Part shown: positions 1-8,496 of the stretch, piece after piece
Layout: each line of letters starts with the position of its first letter
Numbering within the stretch: position 1 is the stretch's first letter
Assembly: GCF_036647415.1 (NCBI RefSeq)
Contig: NZ_JAVXKG010000002.1
Location: 1 to 64,000, forward strand
Reading direction: 5' to 3'
DNA length: 64,000 nucleotides
Origin: Empedobacter sp036647415
Lineage (GTDB): Bacteria > Bacteroidota > Bacteroidia > Flavobacteriales > Weeksellaceae
The notes under the pieces: model-generated
What the model was told of the DNA's origin: nothing
Database searches by the model: none
What the model saw: only the letters and a program-made list of their open reading frames with translations
Position numbers and translations under genes: made by a program

Positions 1-49
1 AAGTGTAATCCCGTTGAGTACGCTTTACATAAACTCTCTCTTCTTTCAT
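1..49 (-). CDS. IS3-type transposase OrfA, N-terminal 16 residues only
   Basis: The ATG at 49 opens a frame that runs off the window edge without a stop. The visible residues are MKEERVYVKRTQRDYT. This resembles the start of the small helix-turn-helix OrfA proteins of IS3-family elements in Bacteroidota, where a basic KRTQRDYT stretch precedes the HTH. Only 16 residues are available, so the family call is inferred from this short match and from the IS-like end just upstream. OrfA would bind the terminal repeats and, by frameshifting with OrfB, form the active transposase. Confidence 0.5.
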   Translation of the reverse strand, partial: MKEERVYVKRTQRDYT

Positions 50-89
50 AATGATACTTTTTTCTGTATCATTATTTCAGGACGAGACA
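1..89 (-). mobile_element. End of an IS3-type insertion sequence, truncated by window edge
   Basis: Read on the minus strand, the element would begin at 89 with TGTCTCGTCCTGAAATAATG, which starts with TGT as IS3-family terminal repeats do. It is followed by a 7-bp hairpin (72-66 paired with 57-51) and then the first codons of a transposase at 49. The other end lies outside the window, so neither a target-site duplication nor the matching inverted repeat can be checked. The end sits 16 nt beyond the terminator of the neighbouring gene, a harmless landing site. The IS3 assignment rests on the terminal bases and the transposase N-terminus only. Confidence 0.6.
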
Positions 90-104
90 AAAATATAGAA
101 TCAA

Positions 105-135
105 AAATCCATCAGTTTTCTGATGGATTTTTTTT
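105..135. terminator. Bidirectional intrinsic terminator
   Basis: An 11-bp perfect stem (105-115 with 120-130) and a TTTT loop are flanked by A and T runs, so it can work on both strands. It lies downstream of the minus-strand gene ending at 157 and also shields that gene from the IS edge at 89. Confidence 0.8.
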
Positions 136-156
136 ACAAACTTTGAGACTATATAA

Positions 157-453
157 TTAATTACAATTATCTACAATCATCACTTCTTCTGGATTTAAAG
201 TGTCATATTTTATTTTGACAATCTCATTCACATCCGCTCTTGATCGTAAAGTAACCGTATAAACTTCTTCATTTACAGGAAAATCTATTGTTGCTGTTGG
301 ACGCTTCAATGTTCCGCCAGTTTCTGTCACAAGACCATCTACACATTTTCCTGTTTTAGCTAATTGTTCTTCTAATTTTCCTTTCGAGTATTGGCTATAT
401 CCAAAAGCTGCAACACCCAAAATTACGATTACGATATAAAAATATTTTTTCAT
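157..453 (-). CDS. Small membrane-anchored protein of unknown function
   Basis: 98 residues. Residues 4-20 form one hydrophobic helix (YFYIVIVILGVAAFGYS) with a positive N-terminus, so the protein is probably anchored in the inner membrane with its C-terminal domain outside the cytoplasm. The rest looks like a small beta-rich domain ending in YDTLNPEEVMIVDNC, faintly reminiscent of DUF3592-type proteins; I do not regard that as an identification. Two cysteines (near residues 37 and 97) could pair. It is a single gene: a terminator follows at 105-135 and a -7 promoter box with a small stem-loop precedes it. Function unknown. Confidence 0.6.
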   Translation of the reverse strand: MKKYFYIVIVILGVAAFGYSQYSKGKLEEQLAKTGKCVDGLVTETGGTLKRPTATIDFPVNEEVYTVTLRSRADVNEIVKIKYDTLNPEEVMIVDNCN

Positions 454-468
454 ACAAATTGTTTTTAT

Positions 469-495
469 TAGTAGTTTTTGTCTACTACAAATTTA
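469..495 (-). promoter_or_regulatory. -7 box and 5' stem-loop before the 157-453 gene
   Basis: On the minus strand TAAATTTG (495-488) matches the Bacteroidota -7 consensus TAnnTTTG exactly. No TTG is visible at the expected -33 spacing. A 6-bp inverted repeat TAGTAG/CTACTA (469-474 and 482-487) would form a stem-loop at the very start of the transcript. Confidence 0.4.
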
Positions 496-531
496 TATGT
501 AATCTCACTTTTCAGAAATCCCTAATTTTAG

Positions 532-1593
532 CTAATTTTTAGTTTCTTGCTTTGTTTTCAAGGCATAAAGTGCAAAAGTTCCCAACCAATGGCTTCCCAT
601 ATAATCATCGTTTGAGATATTATTGAACGAATAATTAAAATGATGATTTGCCCAATCATTCAAATAATTTAATTCAGGTAATTTATTTGCGATTTGATAC
701 AATGCAGTTGCACGACTAAAATTTAATCCGTCCAAGTGCACCAATTGCCCGTCCGTTCTATCCGAAACAATTCCTGGTTTTAACTCGTGTTTTTTATCAA
801 ATAATTGTGGTAAAAATGGTTTTAACCATTTTTTATATTCATCATGAGAATGTATTTTCGACATTAATAAAGCTTCTTCTAAACAAGCCGAAAGGAAATC
901 GCTTCCACTTGGTTCAAAAGCAATGTTGCAGCTTTTATCTTTCAAATATAATCTGTTCGCATTGGTAATAATTACATTTTCAAAGGATTTATCATTCACA
1001 GATCGCGCATAATCTATCGCCAAACTCAATCCAAAAGCTGTATTGTCATGCGTTCCCGTTCTTATTGGATAAACTAATTTTGGTAAATAATCTTTGTATT
1101 TTGTAATGATTAAATCACTTAAAGGTTTCAAGTTTTTTGCCCAAACTTGCGCGTCTTTATCTTGCCAATTGTTCAATTCCATTTGCAATTGTAACAACCA
1201 AGCCCAGCCGTATGTTCTTTCGAAATTTTTATTGTTTTTATCATTAAAAAAAGCCATCTCAACCGCTACATTTTCTGGTGTAATCATTTGATTTAACTCA
1301 TTTCTGACTTGATTATTTTTATCTAATTCAGGAAAATCTTTCATCAACTTTACAATCGACCAAAAACCATGAACAGACGAATGCCAATCGTAACAACCAT
1401 AGAAAATTGGACGAAGCTGCTTGGGCGATTTAAGATCTTGATCGCTTCCCAAAACATTTCCCAATTTATTAGGATATTCAATTTTGATACAATGTGTAGG
1501 TAAATCAAAAATCTTTTTGGCTTGCTCAATTTTTAATTCTTGAGCAAAAGTAGTCGCTGCTAATAAAGTTGTGAAATAGAATAATTTTTTCAT
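532..1593 (-). CDS. DUF2891 family secreted protein
   Basis: 353 residues from the ATG at 1593. The open frame extends to a TTG at 1620, but the ATG places a clean signal peptide (MKKLFYFTTLLAATTFAQ) at the N-terminus and is preferred. The family signature is the stretch PIFYGCYDWHSSVHGFW around residue 65. DUF2891 proteins are alpha-helical, and the pattern of conserved His, Trp and aromatic residues looks like an alpha/alpha-toroid enzyme, but no activity is established. A periplasmic location is inferred from the signal peptide. It is transcribed alone: the porin upstream has its own terminator. Confidence 0.75.
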   Translation of the reverse strand: MKKLFYFTTLLAATTFAQELKIEQAKKIFDLPTHCIKIEYPNKLGNVLGSDQDLKSPKQLRPIFYGCYDWHSSVHGFWSIVKLMKDFPELDKNNQVRNELNQMITPENVAVEMAFFNDKNNKNFERTYGWAWLLQLQMELNNWQDKDAQVWAKNLKPLSDLIITKYKDYLPKLVYPIRTGTHDNTAFGLSLAIDYARSVNDKSFENVIITNANRLYLKDKSCNIAFEPSGSDFLSACLEEALLMSKIHSHDEYKKWLKPFLPQLFDKKHELKPGIVSDRTDGQLVHLDGLNFSRATALYQIANKLPELNYLNDWANHHFNYSFNNISNDDYMGSHWLGTFALYALKTKQETKN

Positions 1594-1636
1594 CAAAAAT
1601 GTTTTTACCAAATTACTCAATTTTCTAAATATAAAA

Positions 1637-1663
1637 AAAACGACCTCATCATGAAGTCGTTTT
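1637..1663 (-). terminator. Terminator of the porin gene
   Basis: AAAACGAC (1637-1644) pairs with GTCGTTTT (1656-1663). On the minus strand the stem is followed by a run of T, as expected for an intrinsic terminator downstream of the gene ending at 1711. Confidence 0.7.
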
Positions 1664-1710
1664 AAAATTTTATTAGCACTGCTCTTCGAAAATCTTAGAG
1701 CAATAATGTA

Positions 1711-3684
1711 TTAACTAAAAATATTCCATTTTAATCCTAACTGAAATTTAAAATCTCTGTACGGAACATTTGGCGCCGCAAAATAATTAGGTTCTTTTGT
1801 AAACGAAGCATTAATATGCTCTCCTCTGATGTAAAAACGCATATTCTGAACCTTGAAATTGATAAATATATCTAGAATTGGATAACCTCCTATTTCTTGG
1901 ACACTTGTAGGATCTTGTAATGCAAACTCATTGATTATTGGAATATAACGCATTCCATTATATTTGGTAAAATAAGTTGCATTAATACCAGCTTGTAATT
2001 GCGCTTTTTTATTGAACAATTCTCCTTGCCAATATAATGTTTCGCGAATCAAGAAATCTGGTAAAGGCATATAAGTTTCATTCTTTGTTACCTTCTGATA
2101 CTGCACTGTTGACACTAAATTAATCTTTCCGAATTGTAAATGATTAATTCCTTTTATCTTAAAATAATTTACGTTATCGCTTAATTGCTTATACACCAAA
2201 TCTTGATCTAAATAAACATGATTATCAATATTATAAAGCGAACCTTCTACTGATGTTTTTACTTTCTCTAAATTAAGCTTAGCAAATAATTTTTGAGTGT
2301 TTTCCGTCTCAAATTGATGTGCATAGTTAAAATCTTCGAAAAAACTTTGGTTATAAATCTGATTCAACGATGGAATTTTAGCTTGTATCAAAGCTCCAGC
2401 AGATAATGTATATCCATTAACTGGCGTAATATCTAACACAGCGTCTACATTGTATACACTTTTGTAATTATCACTTTGTAAAAACTCCGCATTTCCGTAA
2501 AGTTTCAACTTTTCATTCCAATCAAAATTCACTTTACCTACAATTCCGACTAAATTCTCTTCGATTTGCTTTGGATTAACAACTGTTCTTAAAACTACAG
2601 TTGGATCTTTTGGGTCAAAAATTTGATAATTTAAAGCTTCTTCCGAGAAAACACGTAAGTTCTGAAACTTTACACCTGCTTCTATTTGTACACGATCTGT
2701 CCATTGAAAACCTGCCGTTGTTACGTTATAAAAATCAGTAGAAGCTTTTTGGTTACTCCTTCCTAATCTTGTCAGAATTTCTGTTTCGTATAAATCTCCG
2801 ACTGCAGAAGAATCCTCGTATCTAAATTTTTGTTTCTCGTACGAAATTGTATTCTTTATGATGATTGGATTATAAAAAGTAGAATCTTTTGCATTCATTC
2901 TTTTCAAAATCCCATACGAAGCATTCATCTCGATACGACGCGCATCAAACGTAGATTTTGCTGTTTGCGAATTTACCTCAATGTTACGCACATTGGTCAT
3001 TCTACGTTCATCTTGTAAAATAAAATCATTAATATCTTTTATTCCACCGTTTTCATTGTTTTTAAGATTTTGAGCCGAATAATGCCACCATAATTTGAAA
3101 CGCTCATTTTTTGTTTTATAATTTGATGAAAAAACAAATGTGTTATTTTGAGCTTTCTCATTACGATAACGACCTTCTGAAACTAATCCACGGTAATGAA
3201 ACGTATAGTTAAATTGCTTGTTGATGTTATGAGAAAAAGTTGAAGATAGAAAATTTCCTTCTTTTACACCATTCTCATAAATAAATTCGGTGTAAGGTGT
3301 TTTTACATCGTAATATTTGATATCCGAAGTTCGGTAGTAATTGTATTTTTTACCTGTTGGCAACAAACTTGTAGAAAATGGTTGATCCTGATATTCTAAA
3401 TCTGTAACAACGCCTCCTACATTAGGAAAAAATAGTTTTCCAAAAGCATCACGTCTAATAAAATTTTGGTTGTAATAATTTTTGATATTTAAAGTTGTAT
3501 CAATAATTTCTGGCTTTTGACCGTTGTTCCAAAATTTATAATCTGTAATTTTTGTTTTAAAATTTGTGATAGAATCGTTTGTTGAAGATCCTTTAAGTGG
3601 TTTCAAAATTTGTTGAACTGAATCTTGTTGTGCTTGCGCTATAACAGTTCCTAATAAAAATAGACCAATGATTGTTTTTTTCAT
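1711..3684 (-). CDS. Putative outer-membrane porin (Porin_10 type)
   Basis: 657 residues with a signal peptide (MKKTIIGLFLLGTVIAQAQ). After a linker of about 70 residues the protein is a long run of alternating polar and aromatic strands, typical of an outer-membrane beta-barrel. Length and the N-terminal pattern (FPNVGG, then YYRTSDIKYYDVKTPYTEF near residue 120) fit the large putative porins of Flavobacteriia (Pfam Porin_10). There is no TonB box, plug or carboxypeptidase-like domain, so it is not a TonB receptor. The substrate is unknown. It stands alone between two terminators. A -7 box lies at 3704-3711 (TACTTTTG on the minus strand). Confidence 0.75.
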   Translation of the reverse strand: MKKTIIGLFLLGTVIAQAQQDSVQQILKPLKGSSTNDSITNFKTKITDYKFWNNGQKPEIIDTTLNIKNYYNQNFIRRDAFGKLFFPNVGGVVTDLEYQDQPFSTSLLPTGKKYNYYRTSDIKYYDVKTPYTEFIYENGVKEGNFLSSTFSHNINKQFNYTFHYRGLVSEGRYRNEKAQNNTFVFSSNYKTKNERFKLWWHYSAQNLKNNENGGIKDINDFILQDERRMTNVRNIEVNSQTAKSTFDARRIEMNASYGILKRMNAKDSTFYNPIIIKNTISYEKQKFRYEDSSAVGDLYETEILTRLGRSNQKASTDFYNVTTAGFQWTDRVQIEAGVKFQNLRVFSEEALNYQIFDPKDPTVVLRTVVNPKQIEENLVGIVGKVNFDWNEKLKLYGNAEFLQSDNYKSVYNVDAVLDITPVNGYTLSAGALIQAKIPSLNQIYNQSFFEDFNYAHQFETENTQKLFAKLNLEKVKTSVEGSLYNIDNHVYLDQDLVYKQLSDNVNYFKIKGINHLQFGKINLVSTVQYQKVTKNETYMPLPDFLIRETLYWQGELFNKKAQLQAGINATYFTKYNGMRYIPIINEFALQDPTSVQEIGGYPILDIFINFKVQNMRFYIRGEHINASFTKEPNYFAAPNVPYRDFKFQLGLKWNIFS

Positions 3685-3703
3685 CCTCTTGAATAAATCG
3701 TTA

Positions 3704-3711
3704 CAAAAGTA
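3704..3711 (-). promoter_or_regulatory. -7 promoter box of the porin gene
   Basis: TACTTTTG on the minus strand matches TAnnTTTG and lies 20 nt before the start codon. No clear -33 TTG is visible. Confidence 0.4.
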
Positions 3712-3735
3712 AACTAAAATTGATAGATATAAAAA

Positions 3736-3759
3736 AACCCACTTATTTCTAAGTGGGTT
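3736..3759 (-). terminator. Terminator of the susC-susD operon
   Basis: AACCCACTT (3736-3744) pairs with AAGTGGGTT (3751-3759). On the minus strand seven T follow. It ends the operon that closes with the SusD gene at 3790. Confidence 0.85.
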
Positions 3760-3789
3760 AAATGTTATAAAAATGTTTAAGATGATAAT

Positions 3790-5223
3790 TTATTTCCAAA
3801 GAGGATGTTGTACCGCTAATTCATTAATTAATAGTTGCCCATTTGAATATGGGAAAACAAATAACTTACTACTAGCAGGAACATCACAATTCCCTGGACA
3901 ATTAGTACCTTTAGCTAATGGTAAATTGTAACGCTTTAAATCTAAAAATCGTTGTCCTTCTCCAAAAAACTCTTTATTACGCTCTGTTAAGATATCAGTT
4001 AATAAATTTGCTCCTGTATAAGTGTTTCCTTTTCTAGATAATGCAAACTCATTTAACTTTGATAAAGCTTCTGTATTATTTCCTAATTGATACAATGCCT
4101 CTATTCTATTTAAGTATGCTTCAGAGAATCTCAAAATTTTATTATTTCGAGTATAGTTTCCTCCTGTTGATGCTCTTTCAAATTTTCTCATCCAATATCC
4201 CTTTGGACTATCTTCTGCTGGCGCTGATTGATTTGTCAATAATATTCTTCTCGTATCTGTACTTCCAAAAGAAGAGTAAAAAGATTCTTTTGCCATTAAT
4301 CCTTTTTTAGTTCCTGTTCTACTGTAAAAAACACTAAGAGATAGATTTACTCCTGAGTTATTTACTACATTTTGATCTAATTCCCAAACTGTTTCTGGTT
4401 GATTTTCTGCTAAAGCATCATTATTTAACGCGAAATATTCTTCATATTTATTATTTGCAAGTGGTGCAAATGATGAAGGAGAATTCGTAATCACATCATT
4501 AGATAAATTAAATGCAAGTTGAGCATCACCTTGGCCTTGTCTTGTTAAATAAACTCTCGACAATAATAATTTAGCTGCTGTTTTACTTGCAAATATTTTA
4601 GAACTTGGTTCTGCCTTTGCGTTTTCTATAGCGTAATTTAAATCATCTACAATTAATTTATAGACATCTGCCACAGATGAACGAGCTATTTTTTCATCTG
4701 CATTATATGGATAGACTGCTATTGGCACCCCTACTTCTTGATACTGACCTGATTTAGGAGATGATGAATAGTAATTTAATAAATTAAAATAAGTTATTGC
4801 TCTTAAAAAACGTGCCTCACCTTTGTACTGTTTGTTTAACGGAGTATCATTTAACTCATTATTAATCACAAAATTTGTACTCTGAATCACATCATAAGCA
4901 GATCTATAAAAATTAATTTCTCCAGTATTATTAGGATCATAATTCATTATAACAAGACTTGTAAATCCGCCATTATGTTTATTACTTCTAAAAAAAGTAT
5001 CACCTAACAAATCTCCAAAGTAGAAAAAATTTGCTCCATATAAAGAACTAGATGATGTTTTTAAATAGCTTCCTAAAAGAAATTTATATACATCATTTTC
5101 TGTTTTTATTGCGTTATCTAAAGTATCCTCATAAGGTGGTTTTAAGTCTAACACATCATCACTACATGAATTAAATAAGTTAAGTGCTAAAATACCGACT
5201 ATAGTAAATATTGTTTTTTTCAT
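3790..5223 (-). CDS. SusD/RagB-family outer-membrane lipoprotein
   Basis: 477 residues. The signal peptide ends in a lipobox (LFNSC, Cys20), so the mature protein is lipid-anchored, in this family on the outer leaflet of the outer membrane. The N-terminal LKPP...T..NA......V and the TPR-like helices (GEARFLRAITYFNLLNYY near 135; SEAYLNRIEALYQLG near 365) are typical of SusD. The C-terminus carries the familiar ERNKEFFGEGQRFLDLKRYN block. SusD proteins cap a SusC barrel and capture the substrate. It follows the SusC gene by 11 nt and is co-transcribed. No glycoside hydrolase or peptidase accompanies the pair, so the nutrient cannot be named. Confidence 0.92.
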   Translation of the reverse strand: MKKTIFTIVGILALNLFNSCSDDVLDLKPPYEDTLDNAIKTENDVYKFLLGSYLKTSSSSLYGANFFYFGDLLGDTFFRSNKHNGGFTSLVIMNYDPNNTGEINFYRSAYDVIQSTNFVINNELNDTPLNKQYKGEARFLRAITYFNLLNYYSSSPKSGQYQEVGVPIAVYPYNADEKIARSSVADVYKLIVDDLNYAIENAKAEPSSKIFASKTAAKLLLSRVYLTRQGQGDAQLAFNLSNDVITNSPSSFAPLANNKYEEYFALNNDALAENQPETVWELDQNVVNNSGVNLSLSVFYSRTGTKKGLMAKESFYSSFGSTDTRRILLTNQSAPAEDSPKGYWMRKFERASTGGNYTRNNKILRFSEAYLNRIEALYQLGNNTEALSKLNEFALSRKGNTYTGANLLTDILTERNKEFFGEGQRFLDLKRYNLPLAKGTNCPGNCDVPASSKLFVFPYSNGQLLINELAVQHPLWK

Positions 5224-5234
5224 TTAAATAAATT

Positions 5235-8200
5235 TTAAAAATCTAATGACATTCCAATTGATAAACTCTTGATAATAGGAGTAGTATAGTTAAAAACTCC
5301 TTTTCCTTCAAATGACCATGCATTTTCTACTGATTCTGGATCAAAATTTAAGTTTTTATCAAAAGCATGGGTCCACATATTGAATCCTTTTACATAGAGA
5401 ACTAAATTTTTAACACCTGTTTGTTGTTTAAATTTATCGCCAAAGTTATATGCTAGCTTAACTTCTTTTAAACGAATATGATCTCCTTTACGCATCCATC
5501 TATCCGACTCTAAACGGCTATTGTTTGGATTATTAAGCTGTGGTTTTGGATTTGCAGCATCTGTATTTTCTGGTGTCCAATAGTCCATTGCATCTGCAAT
5601 TTGGTTTCTACCAGGAAAGTTTCCATCATTGAAAAAGAATGAATGAAAACCATTGTGTACATAAAAGTCAAATTGACCTGTAAACAAAACACTTAAAGAT
5701 AATCCTTTATAAGAAAACGTATTTGAAATACCAACTAAATATTTAGGAAATGCTGATTTTCCTAACCATGCTTTTTCTGCTTTACTTTTATCTGTTGTAG
5801 TTGCTGTTTTTGTAGCATCTGTATACCAAGACCCTACACCTAATTCTCCTACATTAGGATCGTTATTAGGACCTGCCCATAACCATGTGTAATATTCTCC
5901 TAATAACTGACCTTCAGATAAAGCACGCATATCATCAAGAACGTATATGTCTTCTTCTATATTTAATTTCTCAATTTTATTAATATTTCGAGAAAAGTTT
6001 GCATTAATATCCCATTTAAATTCTTTTCTGAAAGGTGAACTTGTTAGTGTAACCTCAAATCCTTTATTTGAAATATCTGATACGTTTGCAATATAACTAC
6101 TAGGATCACCAGATTCTGGTTTTGTTACAGCATTAAATAATGCTCCTTCTGTTTGTTTATCATAGTACGAAAATGTAATTCCTAATGCATCTTTATACAA
6201 ACTCATTTCGAAACCAACGTCCAATTGTTTTGATATTTCCCAATCTAAATTAGCATTACCAGCAGAAGAAATAATGGTATAATAATCATCTCCATACGGA
6301 TATGGTGTTGTTGTAGATGATGACACCAATGAATTATAATAATATTGGTTACCCCACATATCTGCAAATGGTACGTTACCTAAACGTCCATAACTTGCCT
6401 TCAGAATTAAATTATTAACGACAGAAGATCCTTTTAAAAATTCTTCTTTTCCAATATTCCAACTCCCTCCTACAGACCAAAACAAACCTCCTCTGTTCTT
6501 TTTAGGTAAAACTGAAACTCGATCATATCTAAATTGCCCTGCAAAAGTAAATCTGTTATCGTAGATATAGCTTAATTTAGAGAAATAAGAATCTTGTCTC
6601 CATTTATAAAAAGTACCAGCACCTGTTCTTACATCTATAAATTTATCCGGATCTGAATATTGAAAATCTGGAATAGGCTCTGAAAAATCTCTACCCTGTT
6701 GTTGTCTCAATTTATATTCGTGATCTTGATAATCCGTTCCTACAGCAAAATCTATATCGTGGATATCGTTAAACTTCTTTCTGAATGATAAGGTATTTGT
6801 AAAATTCCAATCCCAAATTCTTGTATCACCCGTTTGCATAAATCCATTTTGTGCAATACCATCACCATAAGAAGGATCCCACCAAACTAATTCATCCATT
6901 ATTTGTCTTTGTCCACCAAATAAAGTATTAAAAGTAAGGTATTTTAAAAATTTATATTCAGCTGTAAAAGATCCTAAGAAAGTATCTACTTTTCCTTTTA
7001 AATAATTGTTATTTAAATTTCCTATTGGATTAAACCCCTCTGTTACTTCTCCTAAATTAGTTTGATTATATGTTCCATCTTTGTAAATTGGTTTACTTGT
7101 TGGAATAAATAATGACGATAACCATGGATTAGCTGAGGCATTTGCATCTGGAATTGTTTTTCTTTCAACTCCTGTATAATTTACAGAAAAACCATATTTC
7201 AAATTATCTGTTATCTTTTGATCAAATGCTAAAATAGCACTCTTACGATCAAAATCTGTAGTTTGTATTAATGGTTTATTCTTATAATATGTTAATCCTG
7301 CTCGGTACGAAATACCGTTTGTCCCTCCTGTTACAGAGAAATTATACGTATTAACAAAAGATTGATTACGCTGTACTGCTTTTCTCCAGTCTGTTTCTTT
7401 TCCATCCCAATCAGCATCATTTGTTTTTATAAATTGAGATATAGCATCTTCTAAAGAGTTAAATGTTGTCCCTAAAGCTTGTTGAGAGTTAAAATAATTC
7501 TGCCCCCCATATTGATGATATTGACTAGCATTCATCATATTAATTTTATCAAAAGCAATATCTTGAACAGCCATATCTGACGAGAAATTAAAACGTGGCT
7601 TTTGACCATATTTACCTTTCTTCGTTGTAATTACAATAACTCCATTTGCTCCACGTGCACCATATAATGCTGTTGCAGAAGCATCTTTCAAGACTGTAAC
7701 ATTCTCTATCATATTTGGATCGATAGAAGATAATGGATTCCAAGATTCCATCAAACTTGCGTTATCTGCCCCTTTACCAACTACAACACCATCTACAACG
7801 TATAATGGATTTGGAGTTCCTAGAATAGAACCAACTCCACGAATTACAATCATATTAGAGGATCCTGGATCTCCACTGGCTGTGGAATAATTAAGTCCTG
7901 CTACGCGACCGTTTAAAACCTCATCTACAGATGACACAGGCGTGCTTTCAAAATTATCTCTAGAAACAGTTGTATAAGACCCTACCTTTTGTGCAGGATC
8001 AAGTTTAATTCCTCCAATAAGGTTTACTGTTTGTAATTCAATATTATCTGCATCAGATTTAGAAAAACGAACAACTCCTAAATTAGTTGAAGTAACTTTT
8101 ACTGTGTTTTCTTTTCCATTAGAATCAATAATTTTAAGTATATCACCCACTTTGGCATCTACATTAAAATTACCGTCTCCATCTGTGTAAACTTTCACTC

Positions 8201-8339
8201 CCGTACTCTTAACAACAACTTCCGCTTCTTCAACTGGGAAATTGTTTGAATCTCGTAAGACCCCTGAGACTTGAGCATAAGACAGTCCTCCCATCATAAA
8301 TAATGATAGGACACTTAAAGATGTAAATCTTCTCCTCAT
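5235..8339 (-). CDS. SusC/RagA-family TonB-linked outer-membrane transporter
   Basis: 1034 residues. In order: signal peptide (ends SYAQ), a carboxypeptidase-regulatory-like domain (VSGVLRDSNNFPVEEAEV, residues 24-90), a plug with the SusC signature RGVGSILGTPNPLYVVDG near 167-184, the block TVLKDASATALYGARGANGV near 215, and a 22-strand-type barrel ending in Phe, as expected for BAM-dependent assembly. It imports nutrients across the outer membrane using TonB energy, paired with the SusD lipoprotein immediately downstream. A -33/-7 promoter lies just upstream. No sensor/regulator (SusR, ECF sigma or anti-sigma) is adjacent, unlike many polysaccharide utilisation loci. Confidence 0.93.
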   Translation of the reverse strand: MRRRFTSLSVLSLFMMGGLSYAQVSGVLRDSNNFPVEEAEVVVKSTGVKVYTDGDGNFNVDAKVGDILKIIDSNGKENTVKVTSTNLGVVRFSKSDADNIELQTVNLIGGIKLDPAQKVGSYTTVSRDNFESTPVSSVDEVLNGRVAGLNYSTASGDPGSSNMIVIRGVGSILGTPNPLYVVDGVVVGKGADNASLMESWNPLSSIDPNMIENVTVLKDASATALYGARGANGVIVITTKKGKYGQKPRFNFSSDMAVQDIAFDKINMMNASQYHQYGGQNYFNSQQALGTTFNSLEDAISQFIKTNDADWDGKETDWRKAVQRNQSFVNTYNFSVTGGTNGISYRAGLTYYKNKPLIQTTDFDRKSAILAFDQKITDNLKYGFSVNYTGVERKTIPDANASANPWLSSLFIPTSKPIYKDGTYNQTNLGEVTEGFNPIGNLNNNYLKGKVDTFLGSFTAEYKFLKYLTFNTLFGGQRQIMDELVWWDPSYGDGIAQNGFMQTGDTRIWDWNFTNTLSFRKKFNDIHDIDFAVGTDYQDHEYKLRQQQGRDFSEPIPDFQYSDPDKFIDVRTGAGTFYKWRQDSYFSKLSYIYDNRFTFAGQFRYDRVSVLPKKNRGGLFWSVGGSWNIGKEEFLKGSSVVNNLILKASYGRLGNVPFADMWGNQYYYNSLVSSSTTTPYPYGDDYYTIISSAGNANLDWEISKQLDVGFEMSLYKDALGITFSYYDKQTEGALFNAVTKPESGDPSSYIANVSDISNKGFEVTLTSSPFRKEFKWDINANFSRNINKIEKLNIEEDIYVLDDMRALSEGQLLGEYYTWLWAGPNNDPNVGELGVGSWYTDATKTATTTDKSKAEKAWLGKSAFPKYLVGISNTFSYKGLSLSVLFTGQFDFYVHNGFHSFFFNDGNFPGRNQIADAMDYWTPENTDAANPKPQLNNPNNSRLESDRWMRKGDHIRLKEVKLAYNFGDKFKQQTGVKNLVLYVKGFNMWTHAFDKNLNFDPESVENAWSFEGKGVFNYTTPIIKSLSIGMSLDF

Positions 8340-8368
8340 ATTATGTTAATTTTTAGTGCTAATTATTA

Positions 8369-8400
8369 CAAATATGTGAATTTTTCTTAAATTTTACAAA
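8369..8400 (-). promoter_or_regulatory. Promoter of susC-susD
   Basis: On the minus strand TTTG (8400-8397), 20 nt, then CATATTTG (8376-8369). This is one base from the TAnnTTTG consensus and has near-ideal spacing. The predicted leader is about 25 nt. Confidence 0.5.
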
Positions 8401-8445
8401 TATTCTGTTAAAAAATAGATTATTATTCTAAGTATATAACAAAAA

Positions 8446-8466
8446 AAAACCGCTAAAAGCGGTTTT
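8446..8466 (-). terminator. Terminator of folE-cysS
   Basis: AAAACCGCT (8446-8454) pairs with AGCGGTTTT (8458-8466) around a 3-nt loop. On the minus strand it ends in a run of nine T. It lies just after the cysS stop. Confidence 0.85.
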
Positions 8467-8496
8467 ACTTGTTTATTAACTATAACTATTTTTTTC

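Noticed and set aside
4041..4310. 89-codon open frame on the plus strand inside the SusD gene
   Set aside because: It is antisense to a confidently assigned SusD gene and its hydrophobic appearance is explained by the complementary codon bias.
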